Shown here: piece after piece, positions 39,798 to 48,397 of the stretch
How positions within the stretch are numbered: position 1 is the stretch's first letter
How the letters are laid out: every line of letters begins with the position of its first letter
NCBI GenBank assembly: GCA_017694955.1
Contig: JADIMC010000097.1
Location: 1 to 55,720, forward strand
Direction of reading: 5' to 3'
Length of the DNA: 55,720 bases
From: Candidatus Limisoma faecipullorum
Lineage (GTDB): Bacteria > Bacteroidota > Bacteroidia > Bacteroidales > Muribaculaceae
Made by a program: the position numbers and the translations under genes
Notes under the pieces: model-generated
Databases searched by the model: none
Seen by the model: the letters and a program-made list of their open reading frames with translations, nothing else
What the model was told of the DNA's origin: nothing

Positions 39798-42659
39798 ATG
39801 CTCCATATGCGCAAAGGGATAATCTTATTAATTCTTACCGCCACTACTGCAATAGCTTTCGCATCTAAATTCAAACCGGTAGTGACAAATTTCATAGTAA
39901 CCAAGCAACTGAAAGAAGCCGGGATACAAAACTGGAGCTGCACACAAGGGAAAAACGGCGAGATGTACTTTGCCAACAATAAAGGGATGCTGATTTTCGA
40001 CGGATATAATTGGGAAATGGCAACAATCCCCGGCAACATAGTGGTACGCAGCATTCTGTCCGACGGTGACTCCATATTTGCCGGCTCGTATGAAGAATTC
40101 GGATATTTCAAAAAAGATGATTTCGGAAATTTCAAATATCACTCACTTGCCGACAAACTGAAAGGAATAAACATCGAGCATGAAGAAGTGTGGAATATTC
40201 TGAAAATCAACGACAGAATCTTTTTCCAAACATTTGTCTCCGCTTTCGTATGGGATGGCAAGCAGCTTTCCAGAATATTCGACACCAACCACCGTCCGCT
40301 ATATTATCACAACATTAATGGTGAAATCTACGCACAAATAATCAATGACGGATATTATAAGATTGAAAGAAATAGGGGGGGGTGGACATTCCGCAAAGCA
40401 TTCGACAAAGCAGCATTCGGCAATGACGAGATAGTAGCAGCCTTGCCGTTGAAAAATGGCAAGACAATACTTTGCAGCGAAAGCAACGGCTTATTTCTAA
40501 TGGATGGAAACACAATAAAGCCTTGGCACACAGAAAGCGACAACAACATCAAAGCCGGACAAATCAACCGGGCAATAATGTCGAACGACTCAACAATAGT
40601 GCTCGGCACCATATTGGATGGAATCTACGCCATTGGAAAAGACGGGAAGGCCAAATGGCATTACAATATCGAGACCGGTTTGCAAAACAATTCCGTCCTG
40701 AGATTGTTCTGTGACCGTGACAACAACATCTGGGCTGCCCTTGACAACGGCATATCCCTCATACACACCGGCTCGCCCTACTCCATTATGATTCCTGAAC
40801 GTGGAGAGCCGACACTTGGCATGATATACGACCTTGAAATAATCGGCAACAATATGTTCATTGCATCCAATCAAGGTGTATATAAATACAATATGCTGAC
40901 TGGCGGGATTACATTCATCAACGGCAGCGACGGACAAAACTGGCATATATCGAGATTCGGAAATCAGCTGTTTGCCGGCAACAACCGCTATACTCTGGAA
41001 AGCTCCGACTTCATAAATTTCCAAACCATCAACAACGTGCCAAGCAGCAGCACGTGTATGGTACGCTGCCGCATCAATGAGCAGGACATTCTTCTCGAAT
41101 CATCATACTCCATCTTGCGCATATATCGTTATAAAGACGGGAAATGGCAATTTTCCAATAATGTAGCAGGATTCATTGCCCCCATAAGACAAATAGAAGT
41201 CGATCATAGCGGCATCGTATGGGCAACAAATATGACACGGGGGATTTACCGCATCGAGCTGTCGAATGATTTAAGCAAAGTCGCGTCGTCACAATACTTC
41301 AAAAGCATATCGGACAGTGTGCCAACTAATAATTATTTAATGAAAATACGCGGAAGAATAGTGATTTCTGACAATCATCAACTATATACCTATGATGATA
41401 TGCAGCAGAAAATCATACCGTATAACGAGCTTAACAATGCTTTGACTTCCAATGAGAGCATTCATTTTGTCACGCCAGTTAACGACCGTAATTATTGGCT
41501 ATCAGGGAAATACGGCTATACGCTAATCCGATTTGAAAACAACAAATTCAGTACAATATATTACATACCAGCCGGTTTTTTCGGATTGGAGAATAACGAG
41601 AACAGCAACAGCGTGTACATCCATAACAACATAGCATATTTCAACCTCAACAACGCAGTGGCAAGTCTCGATTCCGACATAAACGGATTGAGGAAGAAAA
41701 ACAATCAGCAGAACATACTCACATTGAACCACGCTTCCTATACTTCCACCGACGGAAAAAACATACAATTACCGATAACCGGCGAGAAAAAGCAAAAAAC
41801 CAACGGAAGCATTTCACTGCAATTCAGTTATCCGAATTATGACAGCCAACCTGTCAATTTCCAATTCGTCCTTTCCGGGAAAAAGGAAATGACAGTGATA
41901 AAATCAACACCCGACATCGCTTTCCACGATTTAAAACAAGGAGATTATAAAATAACAGCACACGTAATCAACTCAGAAGGCGACATAATCGCTTCATCCG
42001 ATTACGAATTCTCAATTCCGACCCCAATTCTATTATCCGTGCCTGCCATCATCATTTATATATTATTATTAATTGCAGGAATCTATTTCTTTTCGAAATG
42101 GCAAACATCAAAGGCATTGAACAAAAAGAAAAAAGAATACGAAGAGGAGAAGAAAGAACAGGATATCAAGATGCTCGAACAAGAAAAACTGATTGCCCGC
42201 CAGCAACAACAATTACTGGAGACCGAGCTGTCAGCAAAAAGCAAAGAGCTTGCCACACTCACGCTCAACGTACTCGCAAAAGAGAAGACCATAGAAAGCC
42301 TTAAAGACTCCATTTACGAGAAAAAAAGGCAAGGAGGAATAACATCCAAAGATATGGACCTGCTGCTAAAACAATTGGAATCGACCAAAGGCGACACCGA
42401 ATTCTGGAATATGTACCAAAAGAATTTCGACCTCATACATGAGCATTTCTTCCGCAATTTGCGAGAACGCTATCCGCAACTGACACCAAGCGACCTTAAA
42501 TTCTGCGGGCTATTGCGATTGAACCTGTCAACAAAAGATATTGCAAAATTCACCAACTTGACAGTCCGTGGAGTAGAAGCCGCACGCTACCGCCTGCGCA
42601 AGAAACTTGCGCTGCCTGAGAAAGTCTCATTAATAGAATTTTTAATCGATTTTAAATAA
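39798..42659 (+). CDS. Membrane-bound beta-propeller/Y_Y_Y sensor with LuxR-type HTH
   Basis: 953 aa. ATG at 39798 or, with a cleaner signal peptide, at 39807 (MRKGIILLILTATTAIAFA). Residues about 25-650 are periplasmic propeller-like repeats of the kind found in hybrid two-component sensors (NGEMYFANNKGMLIFDGYNW, DRDNNIWAALDNGISLI), then a Y_Y_Y-like domain (about 670-745), one membrane segment (about 750-770), a long coiled coil (about 775-860) and a C-terminal LuxR-type helix-turn-helix (LTPSDLKFCGLLRLNLSTKD, then VRGVEAARYRLRKKL). No kinase or receiver domain, so it is a one-component membrane regulator. DUF4886 gene 6 bases downstream. Confidence 0.85.
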   Translation: MLHMRKGIILLILTATTAIAFASKFKPVVTNFIVTKQLKEAGIQNWSCTQGKNGEMYFANNKGMLIFDGYNWEMATIPGNIVVRSILSDGDSIFAGSYEEFGYFKKDDFGNFKYHSLADKLKGINIEHEEVWNILKINDRIFFQTFVSAFVWDGKQLSRIFDTNHRPLYYHNINGEIYAQIINDGYYKIERNRGGWTFRKAFDKAAFGNDEIVAALPLKNGKTILCSESNGLFLMDGNTIKPWHTESDNNIKAGQINRAIMSNDSTIVLGTILDGIYAIGKDGKAKWHYNIETGLQNNSVLRLFCDRDNNIWAALDNGISLIHTGSPYSIMIPERGEPTLGMIYDLEIIGNNMFIASNQGVYKYNMLTGGITFINGSDGQNWHISRFGNQLFAGNNRYTLESSDFINFQTINNVPSSSTCMVRCRINEQDILLESSYSILRIYRYKDGKWQFSNNVAGFIAPIRQIEVDHSGIVWATNMTRGIYRIELSNDLSKVASSQYFKSISDSVPTNNYLMKIRGRIVISDNHQLYTYDDMQQKIIPYNELNNALTSNESIHFVTPVNDRNYWLSGKYGYTLIRFENNKFSTIYYIPAGFFGLENNENSNSVYIHNNIAYFNLNNAVASLDSDINGLRKKNNQQNILTLNHASYTSTDGKNIQLPITGEKKQKTNGSISLQFSYPNYDSQPVNFQFVLSGKKEMTVIKSTPDIAFHDLKQGDYKITAHVINSEGDIIASSDYEFSIPTPILLSVPAIIIYILLLIAGIYFFSKWQTSKALNKKKKEYEEEKKEQDIKMLEQEKLIARQQQQLLETELSAKSKELATLTLNVLAKEKTIESLKDSIYEKKRQGGITSKDMDLLLKQLESTKGDTEFWNMYQKNFDLIHEHFFRNLRERYPQLTPSDLKFCGLLRLNLSTKDIAKFTNLTVRGVEAARYRLRKKLALPEKVSLIEFLIDFK

Positions 42660-42665
42660 CCTGAT

Positions 42666-43550
42666 ATGAAAACCAACAAATTAAAGACAATTTTCATCAC
42701 ACTGCTTATTGCAGCCGTGATGCCAATAGCGGCAATATGCGCCGACAAGCCATTGCCGCCCAAATCAAAACCAGCAGACAATATCATACGAGTGCTTGCC
42801 ATTGGCAACAGTTTTTCTGAAGATGCAGTAGAGCAATACCTCTACGAACTTGCAGCAGCCGACAGTATAAAAGTTATAATCGGCAACCTGTATTACCCAG
42901 GATGCTCACTCGAACGCCACGCCAACAACGTGAACAACGACATTCCCGACTATCGCTACCGTAAAATCGTTGACGGGAATACCGAACAACGCGACTCTAC
43001 AACAATAAAGTATGCGCTTGCCGATGAAAGCTGGGACTACGTAAGCGTGCAGCAGGCAAGCCATTTCTCCGGACTACCAGAGACCTATGAACCATATTTA
43101 AAAGAACTTGTAGATTATGTGCGCCAAGGAATCAGAAAAGACACAAAACTGATGTTCCATTTCACATGGGCATATTCCAATGATTCCGACCACGACGGTT
43201 TCAAGAGTTACGGCAATAACCAAATAAAAATGTATGAATCAATCGTCAATGCCGTAAAACAAGCGGACAATGAGATGGATTTCGACATAATCATCCCATG
43301 CGGCACTGCCATCCAGAACGGACGCACATCATCACTCGGCGATACTTTCAACCGCGACGGATATCATTTGCAACTCACCTACGGACGCTATACGGCAGCC
43401 TGCACGTGGTTTGAAGCGGTATTCGGTGAAAGTGTCGTAGGCAACAGCTATGCTCCGGAAGGAGTAACACCGCTGCAAAAGCAGATAGCACAGGAAGCTG
43501 CGCACGCTGCCGTCATCAATCCGTTTGAAATCACAAAAATCAAGAAATAA
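42666..43550 (+). CDS. DUF4886 secreted protein (SGNH-like)
   Basis: 294 aa with a signal peptide (FITLLIAAVMPIAAICA). The domain opens with VLAIGNSFSEDA (near residue 45), in which the GNS/F and Ser resemble block I of SGNH hydrolases, and ends with a GYHLQLTYGRYTAACTW segment that supplies a His in the right region. DUF4886 is therefore plausibly an esterase-like fold acting on a carbohydrate or its esters in the periplasm; no substrate is visible. It follows the regulator gene by 6 bases and precedes a strong terminator. Confidence 0.83.
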   Translation: MKTNKLKTIFITLLIAAVMPIAAICADKPLPPKSKPADNIIRVLAIGNSFSEDAVEQYLYELAAADSIKVIIGNLYYPGCSLERHANNVNNDIPDYRYRKIVDGNTEQRDSTTIKYALADESWDYVSVQQASHFSGLPETYEPYLKELVDYVRQGIRKDTKLMFHFTWAYSNDSDHDGFKSYGNNQIKMYESIVNAVKQADNEMDFDIIIPCGTAIQNGRTSSLGDTFNRDGYHLQLTYGRYTAACTWFEAVFGESVVGNSYAPEGVTPLQKQIAQEAAHAAVINPFEITKIKK

Positions 43551-43573
43551 CCACAAATTAAATCTTGTGGAAT

Positions 43574-43611
43574 AGAGGAGCATCGCTACATCGCGACGCT
43601 CCTCTTATTTT
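43574..43611 (+). terminator. Intrinsic terminator after the DUF4886 gene
   Basis: A 13-bp stem with one mismatch (arms 43574-43586 and 43593-43605, six-base loop) followed by TATTTTT. Confidence 0.88.
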
Positions 43612-43664
43612 TCCAACCAAACAAAGCTTGGCATATTTTTTGTCGTAAAAAAATTATAAAAATA

Positions 43665-43696
43665 TTTGGAGAATAAATGTACTTATTATAATTTTG
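43665..43696 (+). promoter_or_regulatory. Promoter of the ECF sigma factor gene
   Basis: TTTG (43665-43668), 20 bases, TAATTTTG (43689-43696), 27 bases before the ATG at 43723. The sequence is of the housekeeping type, so the gene need not be autoregulated. Confidence 0.65.
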
Positions 43697-43722
43697 TAAT
43701 GATTACAAACTAAGAAGAGAAA

Positions 43723-44229
43723 ATGAAAAGCGACAACAATTTCCACGACAAGCTAATCGCCCTGCAAAGCAATATGAGCAACTTTGCACTGTCGCTGACA
43801 GCTAACAAAGAAGACGCAGAGGACCTGACACAGGAAACTATGCTCAAAGTGCTTGACAATGAAGAGAAGTACACGGAAAACACCAACTTCAAAGGCTGGG
43901 TGTTCACCATAATGCGCAACATATTCATCAACAACTACCGCCGCATCGTCAGAAGCCAGACGATGATTGACACTACCGACAACCTCTATCACCTAAGCCT
44001 GCCACAGGATTCAGGCTTCGAATCGCCGGAAGCTTCCCACAATGCCAAAGAAATAAGAGAACTCATCAATTCATTTCCCGAAGAGTTCAGAAAACCGTTC
44101 ACAATGTTCATCGACGGATACAAGTACACTGAAATTGCGGACGAGATGGGCATTCCCGTAGGGACAGTGAAAAGCCGCATCTTCTTTGCAAGAAAAAGGC
44201 TGAAGGAAATGCTCTACGATTTCCGCTAA
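43723..44229 (+). CDS. RNA polymerase sigma factor, ECF type
   Basis: 168 aa. Region 2 is at about 15-80 (NKEDAEDLTQETMLKVL, FKGWVFTIMRNIFINNYRR) and region 4 at about 112-165 (FTMFIDGYKYTEIADEMGI, VGTVKSRIFFARKRLKEML). No sigma-3 domain, no C-terminal extension and no adjacent anti-sigma gene. Region 2 is of the form seen in stand-alone ECF factors common in Bacteroidales. The gene is monocistronic with its own promoter; its stop overlaps that of the convergent yigZ-like gene by 4 bases. The regulon is unknown. Confidence 0.9.
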   Translation: MKSDNNFHDKLIALQSNMSNFALSLTANKEDAEDLTQETMLKVLDNEEKYTENTNFKGWVFTIMRNIFINNYRRIVRSQTMIDTTDNLYHLSLPQDSGFESPEASHNAKEIRELINSFPEEFRKPFTMFIDGYKYTEIADEMGIPVGTVKSRIFFARKRLKEMLYDFR

Positions 44230-44819
44230 TCGCAGAACGTAACGCCTTCAATATCATCAAGCCGAGAACGCAAAGCCGCCGCATTGTCCGCACGTGTGGC
44301 AAGCCGCATCTGGCATGAATTGTCAAACACCTGCTCCACAATCTGCACGTCACTTCCCTTTACCAATTTCATCACATCATTCATAACGATATAAGGAAAC
44401 GTGAATTCCACATACGCCTGCTCGTGGCATTCGATAATCTCGCTGCCACGTATAGCCTCGGCAGCAGCCTCACGATAGGCGACAATCAATCCCGACGTGC
44501 CAAGCTTGATACCGCCGAAATAACGCACAACAACAATCACCACATTTGTCAACCCGAAAGAATTGATTTGTCCCAATATCGGCTTTCCGGCGGTACCCGA
44601 CGGTTCTCCGTTGTCGTTCGACATAAATTCTGTCCTCGCCGCCCCTATCATATAAGCCCAACATACGTGACGGGCATCAAAATATTCTTTCTGGTATTTT
44701 TTAATAATCTCCTTGGCTTCTTCTGCAGACTCTACAGGATGGGCAAATGATATAAATTTGCTCATCTTCTCCTTATATATTCCTTCTCCGGGATATTTCA
44801 GAGTCTTGTAAGTATCCAT
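44226..44819 (-). CDS. YigZ/IMPACT-family protein
   Basis: 197 aa. The N-terminal UPF0029/Impact domain shows DARHVCWAYMIG, NDNGEPSGTAGKPILGQI and VVRYFGGIKLGTSGLI, all diagnostic; the C-terminal part is the DUF1949-type ferredoxin-like domain (about 130-197). Family members are thought to touch translation or proteolysis control, with no agreed reaction in bacteria. It is downstream of glnS and separated from it by a hairpin-forming repeat. Confidence 0.9.
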   Translation of the reverse strand: MDTYKTLKYPGEGIYKEKMSKFISFAHPVESAEEAKEIIKKYQKEYFDARHVCWAYMIGAARTEFMSNDNGEPSGTAGKPILGQINSFGLTNVVIVVVRYFGGIKLGTSGLIVAYREAAAEAIRGSEIIECHEQAYVEFTFPYIVMNDVMKLVKGSDVQIVEQVFDNSCQMRLATRADNAAALRSRLDDIEGVTFCD

Positions 44820-44832
44820 AAGTGAATTATAA

Positions 44833-44889
44833 AAAGTGGAAAGTTGAAAGAAAATGCTCGAATGCGCAAAACTTTCAACTTTCCACTTT
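44833..44889 (-). terminator. Hairpin after glnS with heptamer repeats
   Basis: Perfect 18-bp arms (44833-44850 and 44872-44889) with a 21-base loop, followed on the minus strand by TTTTT. The right arm is part of four tandem heptamers of form ACTTTCN (44871-44898; the last degenerate as ACTTTTT). Likely glnS terminator; possibly a dispersed intergenic repeat. Confidence 0.7.
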
Positions 44890-44897
44890 CGACTTTT

Positions 44898-46607
44898 TTA
44901 CTTATTGATTTTTTGCCAACTGTCCTTAAGCGTAATCGTACGGTTGAAAACAAGATGTTCCGGCCGTGAATCTTTCTTGTCAGGCGTAAAATAGCCTATA
45001 CGCTGGAACTGGAAATGGTCGCCAGGCTTGGCGTTCTCCGCAAGGAACGGCTCGATTTTCGCGTGCTCCACCACCTTCATCGAATCCGGATTAAGCAACT
45101 CGTGGAAATCGCGGTCCTTAACCTCCGATGCATTCTCCACATTGAACAGACGGTCGTAAAGCCTTACCTCTGCATCCATACAATGGCGTGCCGAAACCCA
45201 ATGCAACGTGCCTTTCACCTTACGCATACTACCCGGCATGCCGCTCTTCGTATCGGCATCGTATTCGCAATAAATCTCCTCCACGTTTCCGTCGGCATCC
45301 TTCTTACACCCTGTGCATTTCACGATGTACGCGCCTTTCAGACGCACTTCTCCGCCGGGAGTCATACGGAAGAACTTTTTCGGCGGATTCTCCATAAAGT
45401 CGTCGCGCTCGATATATAGCTCACGGCTGAACGGCATCTTGTGCGTTCCCGCCTGCGAGTCTTCCGGATTGTTCTCCATCTCCATATATTCGGTCAAATC
45501 TTCCGGATAGTTTGTAATCACCACTTTTACAGGATTTATCACAGCACAGACGCGAGTAGCGTGCTTGTTCAAGTCCTCACGTATGCTGTATTCCAACAGC
45601 GAGATATCGTTGACAGCCTCGTATTTCGTGTAACCGATACGGTTGATGAACGACTTGATGGATTCCGGCGTGTAACCGCGACGGCGCAATCCAGAGATGG
45701 TCGGCATACGCGGGTCGTCCCAACCATCAACAAGCCCCTCTTTCACGAGCTGGAGCAACTTTCGCTTGCTCAGTACGGTATATGTAAGATTCAACCTGTT
45801 AAACTCTATCTGACGCGGGCAATAACTTTCGTCGGCAAGTTCCTTCACGAAATATTCATACAGCGGACGGTGAGGCACGAATTCGAGTGTGCAGATGGAG
45901 TGCGTGACACCCTCGAAGTAGTCAGACTGTCCGTGAGCGAAATCATACATAGGATACACTTTCCACTTGTCACCAGTACGGTGGTGCGGATGCTTGATTA
46001 TGCGGTACATAATCGGGTCGCGGAAATGCATATTCGACGATGACATATCAATCTTGGCACGAAGCACCATACTGCCTTCCTCGAATTCACCGGCGTTCAT
46101 ACGCTGGAACAAATCGAGATTCTCTTCCACCGGACGGTTGCGGTACGGACTTTCCACACCCGGCTGAGTAGGAGTACCCTTCTGCTCGGCAATCTGCTCA
46201 GAAGTCTGCTCGTCCACATAAGCCTTGCCTTCCTTAATCATACGGATAGCCAACTCGTAAAGCTGCAGGAAATAGTCAGAAGCGTAGTATTCGCGATCAC
46301 CCCAGTCGAAACCGAGCCAATGTATGTCCTCACGGATAGAGTCCACGTATTCCACATCCTCTTTCACTGGATTCGTATCATCGAAACGAAGATTGCACGT
46401 TCCGCCAAACTTCTCGGCAACACCAAAGTCCATACATATGGCCTTTGCATGACCGATATGCAGATAGCCGTTAGGCTCAGGCGGGAAACGGGTGCTAAGC
46501 CTTCCTCCGTTCTTGCCGGCTTTCAAATCGTCGGCCACAATCTGCTCCACGAAATTCAATCCGCCCTCTTTCTCAGGCGTCAATTCCTTATTTTCGCTTT
46601 CTGACAT
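44898..46607 (-). CDS. glnS: Glutaminyl-tRNA synthetase
   Basis: 569 aa, full length, class I. The HIGH signature is in PEPNGYLHIGHAKAICMDFG and the KMSKS counterpart is VLSKRKL (near residue 255). The catalytic half is followed by the two anticodon-binding beta barrels (about 345 onward). GlnRS rather than GluRS is indicated by the FPPEPNGYLHIGHAK form and by PMYDFAHGQSDYFEGVTHS. It charges tRNA-Gln directly. Own promoter element upstream, hairpin terminator downstream. Confidence 0.96.
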   Translation of the reverse strand: MSESENKELTPEKEGGLNFVEQIVADDLKAGKNGGRLSTRFPPEPNGYLHIGHAKAICMDFGVAEKFGGTCNLRFDDTNPVKEDVEYVDSIREDIHWLGFDWGDREYYASDYFLQLYELAIRMIKEGKAYVDEQTSEQIAEQKGTPTQPGVESPYRNRPVEENLDLFQRMNAGEFEEGSMVLRAKIDMSSSNMHFRDPIMYRIIKHPHHRTGDKWKVYPMYDFAHGQSDYFEGVTHSICTLEFVPHRPLYEYFVKELADESYCPRQIEFNRLNLTYTVLSKRKLLQLVKEGLVDGWDDPRMPTISGLRRRGYTPESIKSFINRIGYTKYEAVNDISLLEYSIREDLNKHATRVCAVINPVKVVITNYPEDLTEYMEMENNPEDSQAGTHKMPFSRELYIERDDFMENPPKKFFRMTPGGEVRLKGAYIVKCTGCKKDADGNVEEIYCEYDADTKSGMPGSMRKVKGTLHWVSARHCMDAEVRLYDRLFNVENASEVKDRDFHELLNPDSMKVVEHAKIEPFLAENAKPGDHFQFQRIGYFTPDKKDSRPEHLVFNRTITLKDSWQKINK

Positions 46608-46649
46608 ATTTCTCTATATTTTTAAGTCAACATTCAATGAATCAAAGCA

Positions 46650-46657
46650 CAAAATTA
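46650..46657 (-). promoter_or_regulatory. -7 element of glnS
   Basis: TAATTTTG on the minus strand matches TAnnTTTG, 42 bases before the glnS ATG; only a weak TTG at 22 bases upstream. Confidence 0.5.
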
Positions 46658-46703
46658 GCAATAATTTCCCAATCACACGCAACCATACCATACACAACCA
46701 CCT

Positions 46704-46736
46704 AAAAAATGGGATATGCCTCACGGCATATCCCAT
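46704..46736 (-). terminator. Terminator of the methylmalonyl-CoA decarboxylase operon
   Basis: Perfect 12-bp stem (ATGGGATATGCC and its complement, 46709-46720 and 46725-46736) with a four-base loop; the minus strand continues with T residues (46704-46709). It lies 31 bases after the mmdB stop. Confidence 0.9.
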
Positions 46737-46767
46737 CCCAAACAATTATGAAACGAATTACATTATT

Positions 46768-47925
46768 CTATCCAAGGAATCCGAGCAACGCACCGGCTGC
46801 CACGGCAGAACCAATCACACCGGCAACATTCGGTCCCATAGCGTGCATAAGCAGATAGTTGTTGGGATCATACTGCAAACCGATATTGTTGGATATGCGA
46901 GCCGACATCGGCACGGCAGAAACACCTGCATTACCGATAAGCGGATTAATCTTCTTCGACTTCGGAAGCATCAAGTTGAAAAGTTTAACAAACAATACGC
47001 CTGATGCGGTAGCGATGGCAAATGCCATGAATCCGAGGAAAAATATTCCAAGCGTGCTCCATGTGAGGAATTCCGATGCCTGAGTGGACGCTCCGACAGT
47101 AAGTCCCAGCAGCATCACGATGATATCGTTCAGAGCATTGCTTGCTGTCTTTGCCAGACGGGTAGTCACACCGCTCTCACGCAACAGGTTGCCGAAGAAC
47201 AGCATACCGAGCAACGGAAGCGCGGACGGAACTACGAAGCAAGTAAGCAACAGACCGATAATCGGGAACATGATTTTCTCGTTCTGCGAGACGGCACGCG
47301 CCGGCTTCATTCGTATCAGCCGCTCCTTCTTCGTTGTAAGCAACTTCATGATAGGAGGCTGTATCACCGGCACAAGAGCCATATAGGAATATGCCGACAC
47401 TGCAATCGCGCCCATCAGATTAGGTGCCAATTTGGAAGAAAGGAATATCGCCGTCGGACCATCGGCTCCACCGATAATGGCTATGGCCGCTGCCTGATCG
47501 GGAGCAAACCCAATGGCGAGAGCCACGATATAAGCGCCGAAGATACCGAACTGTGCAGCAGCGCCGATTAGCATCAGCTTAGGATTGGCGATAAGTGCGG
47601 AAAAGTCGGTCATCGCGCCGATACCCAAGAATATCAGCGGAGGATACCATCCGGCACTCACACCATTATACAAGATATTCAAAACGGAACCTTCCTCATA
47701 TATGCCGACTTCAAGACCGGCATCAATCTTGAAAGGAATGTTCCCCACCAATATACCAAAACCGATTGGAACGAGCAAAAGCGGCTCAAAGTCGTGCTTG
47801 ATTGCAAGCCAAATGAAAAACAGACCCACACAAAGCATGACAATATGACCGGGAGTCGCATTAGCGAAACCTGTATAGCTCCAGAAATCGGCAAGGTTCT
47901 GACCTAAAAATTCAATCAACTCCAT
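46768..47925 (-). CDS. mmdB: Na+-translocating methylmalonyl-CoA decarboxylase, beta subunit
   Basis: 385 aa, about ten to eleven membrane segments. The family signature [17 protein letters not shown] holds the Asp that couples decarboxylation of carboxybiotin to Na+ export in OadB/MmdB; a second conserved stretch is [15 protein letters not shown]. It takes CO2 from the biotin on MmdC and pumps Na+ across the inner membrane. Last gene of the mce-mmdA-mmdD-mmdC-mmdB operon, followed by a strong terminator. OadB versus MmdB cannot be told from the subunit itself; the neighbours decide. Confidence 0.93.
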   Translation of the reverse strand: MELIEFLGQNLADFWSYTGFANATPGHIVMLCVGLFFIWLAIKHDFEPLLLVPIGFGILVGNIPFKIDAGLEVGIYEEGSVLNILYNGVSAGWYPPLIFLGIGAMTDFSALIANPKLMLIGAAAQFGIFGAYIVALAIGFAPDQAAAIAIIGGADGPTAIFLSSKLAPNLMGAIAVSAYSYMALVPVIQPPIMKLLTTKKERLIRMKPARAVSQNEKIMFPIIGLLLTCFVVPSALPLLGMLFFGNLLRESGVTTRLAKTASNALNDIIVMLLGLTVGASTQASEFLTWSTLGIFFLGFMAFAIATASGVLFVKLFNLMLPKSKKINPLIGNAGVSAVPMSARISNNIGLQYDPNNYLLMHAMGPNVAGVIGSAVAAGALLGFLG

Positions 47926-47939
47926 ATCTCAATGAATTT

Positions 47940-48371
47940 TTACTCAATGGTTAATAAAACCGCACCTTCGAGCACGGAGTCGCCCTTGCTAACTTCGATG
48001 GACTTCACAACACCATCACGGTCGGTATGGATATTGTTCTCCATTTTCATAGCTTCGAGAATCACCACGGTGTCACCATTCTTTATAGTGTCGCCAACCT
48101 TTACAGTGACATCAATAATCACACCCGGAAGCGGAGCCTTGACTGCACCAGCGCCACCTGTAGAAGCCGGTTTCGTTATAACCTTCTCGCCACTTTCCGT
48201 ACGTGGAGCTGCTGCCGGTTTCGGACGTTTCACTGCCGGCACGGCAACATTCTGCTCAAGCTCCACCTTATACGGCGCGCCATTGACATATACTTGAGCG
48301 ACATTGTTCTCAATATCTCCTACGGCAACCTTATATTCTGTACCGTTGATTTTATACTTATATTCTTTCAT
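47940..48371 (-). CDS. mmdC: Biotin carboxyl carrier subunit of the decarboxylase
   Basis: 143 aa. C-terminal biotinyl domain (about 75-143) with the biotinylated Lys109 in LEAMKMEN. A Pro/Ala-rich linker (about 42-75) joins it to an N-terminal segment (MKEYKYKINGTEYKVAVGDI) of the kind found in carboxyltransferase-associated carriers. It shuttles carboxybiotin from MmdA to MmdB. Gap to mmdB is 14 bases. Confidence 0.93.
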   Translation of the reverse strand: MKEYKYKINGTEYKVAVGDIENNVAQVYVNGAPYKVELEQNVAVPAVKRPKPAAAPRTESGEKVITKPASTGGAGAVKAPLPGVIIDVTVKVGDTIKNGDTVVILEAMKMENNIHTDRDGVVKSIEVSKGDSVLEGAVLLTIE

Positions 48372-48397
48372 TTTCTTATGATTAAATTGAATTGTTT

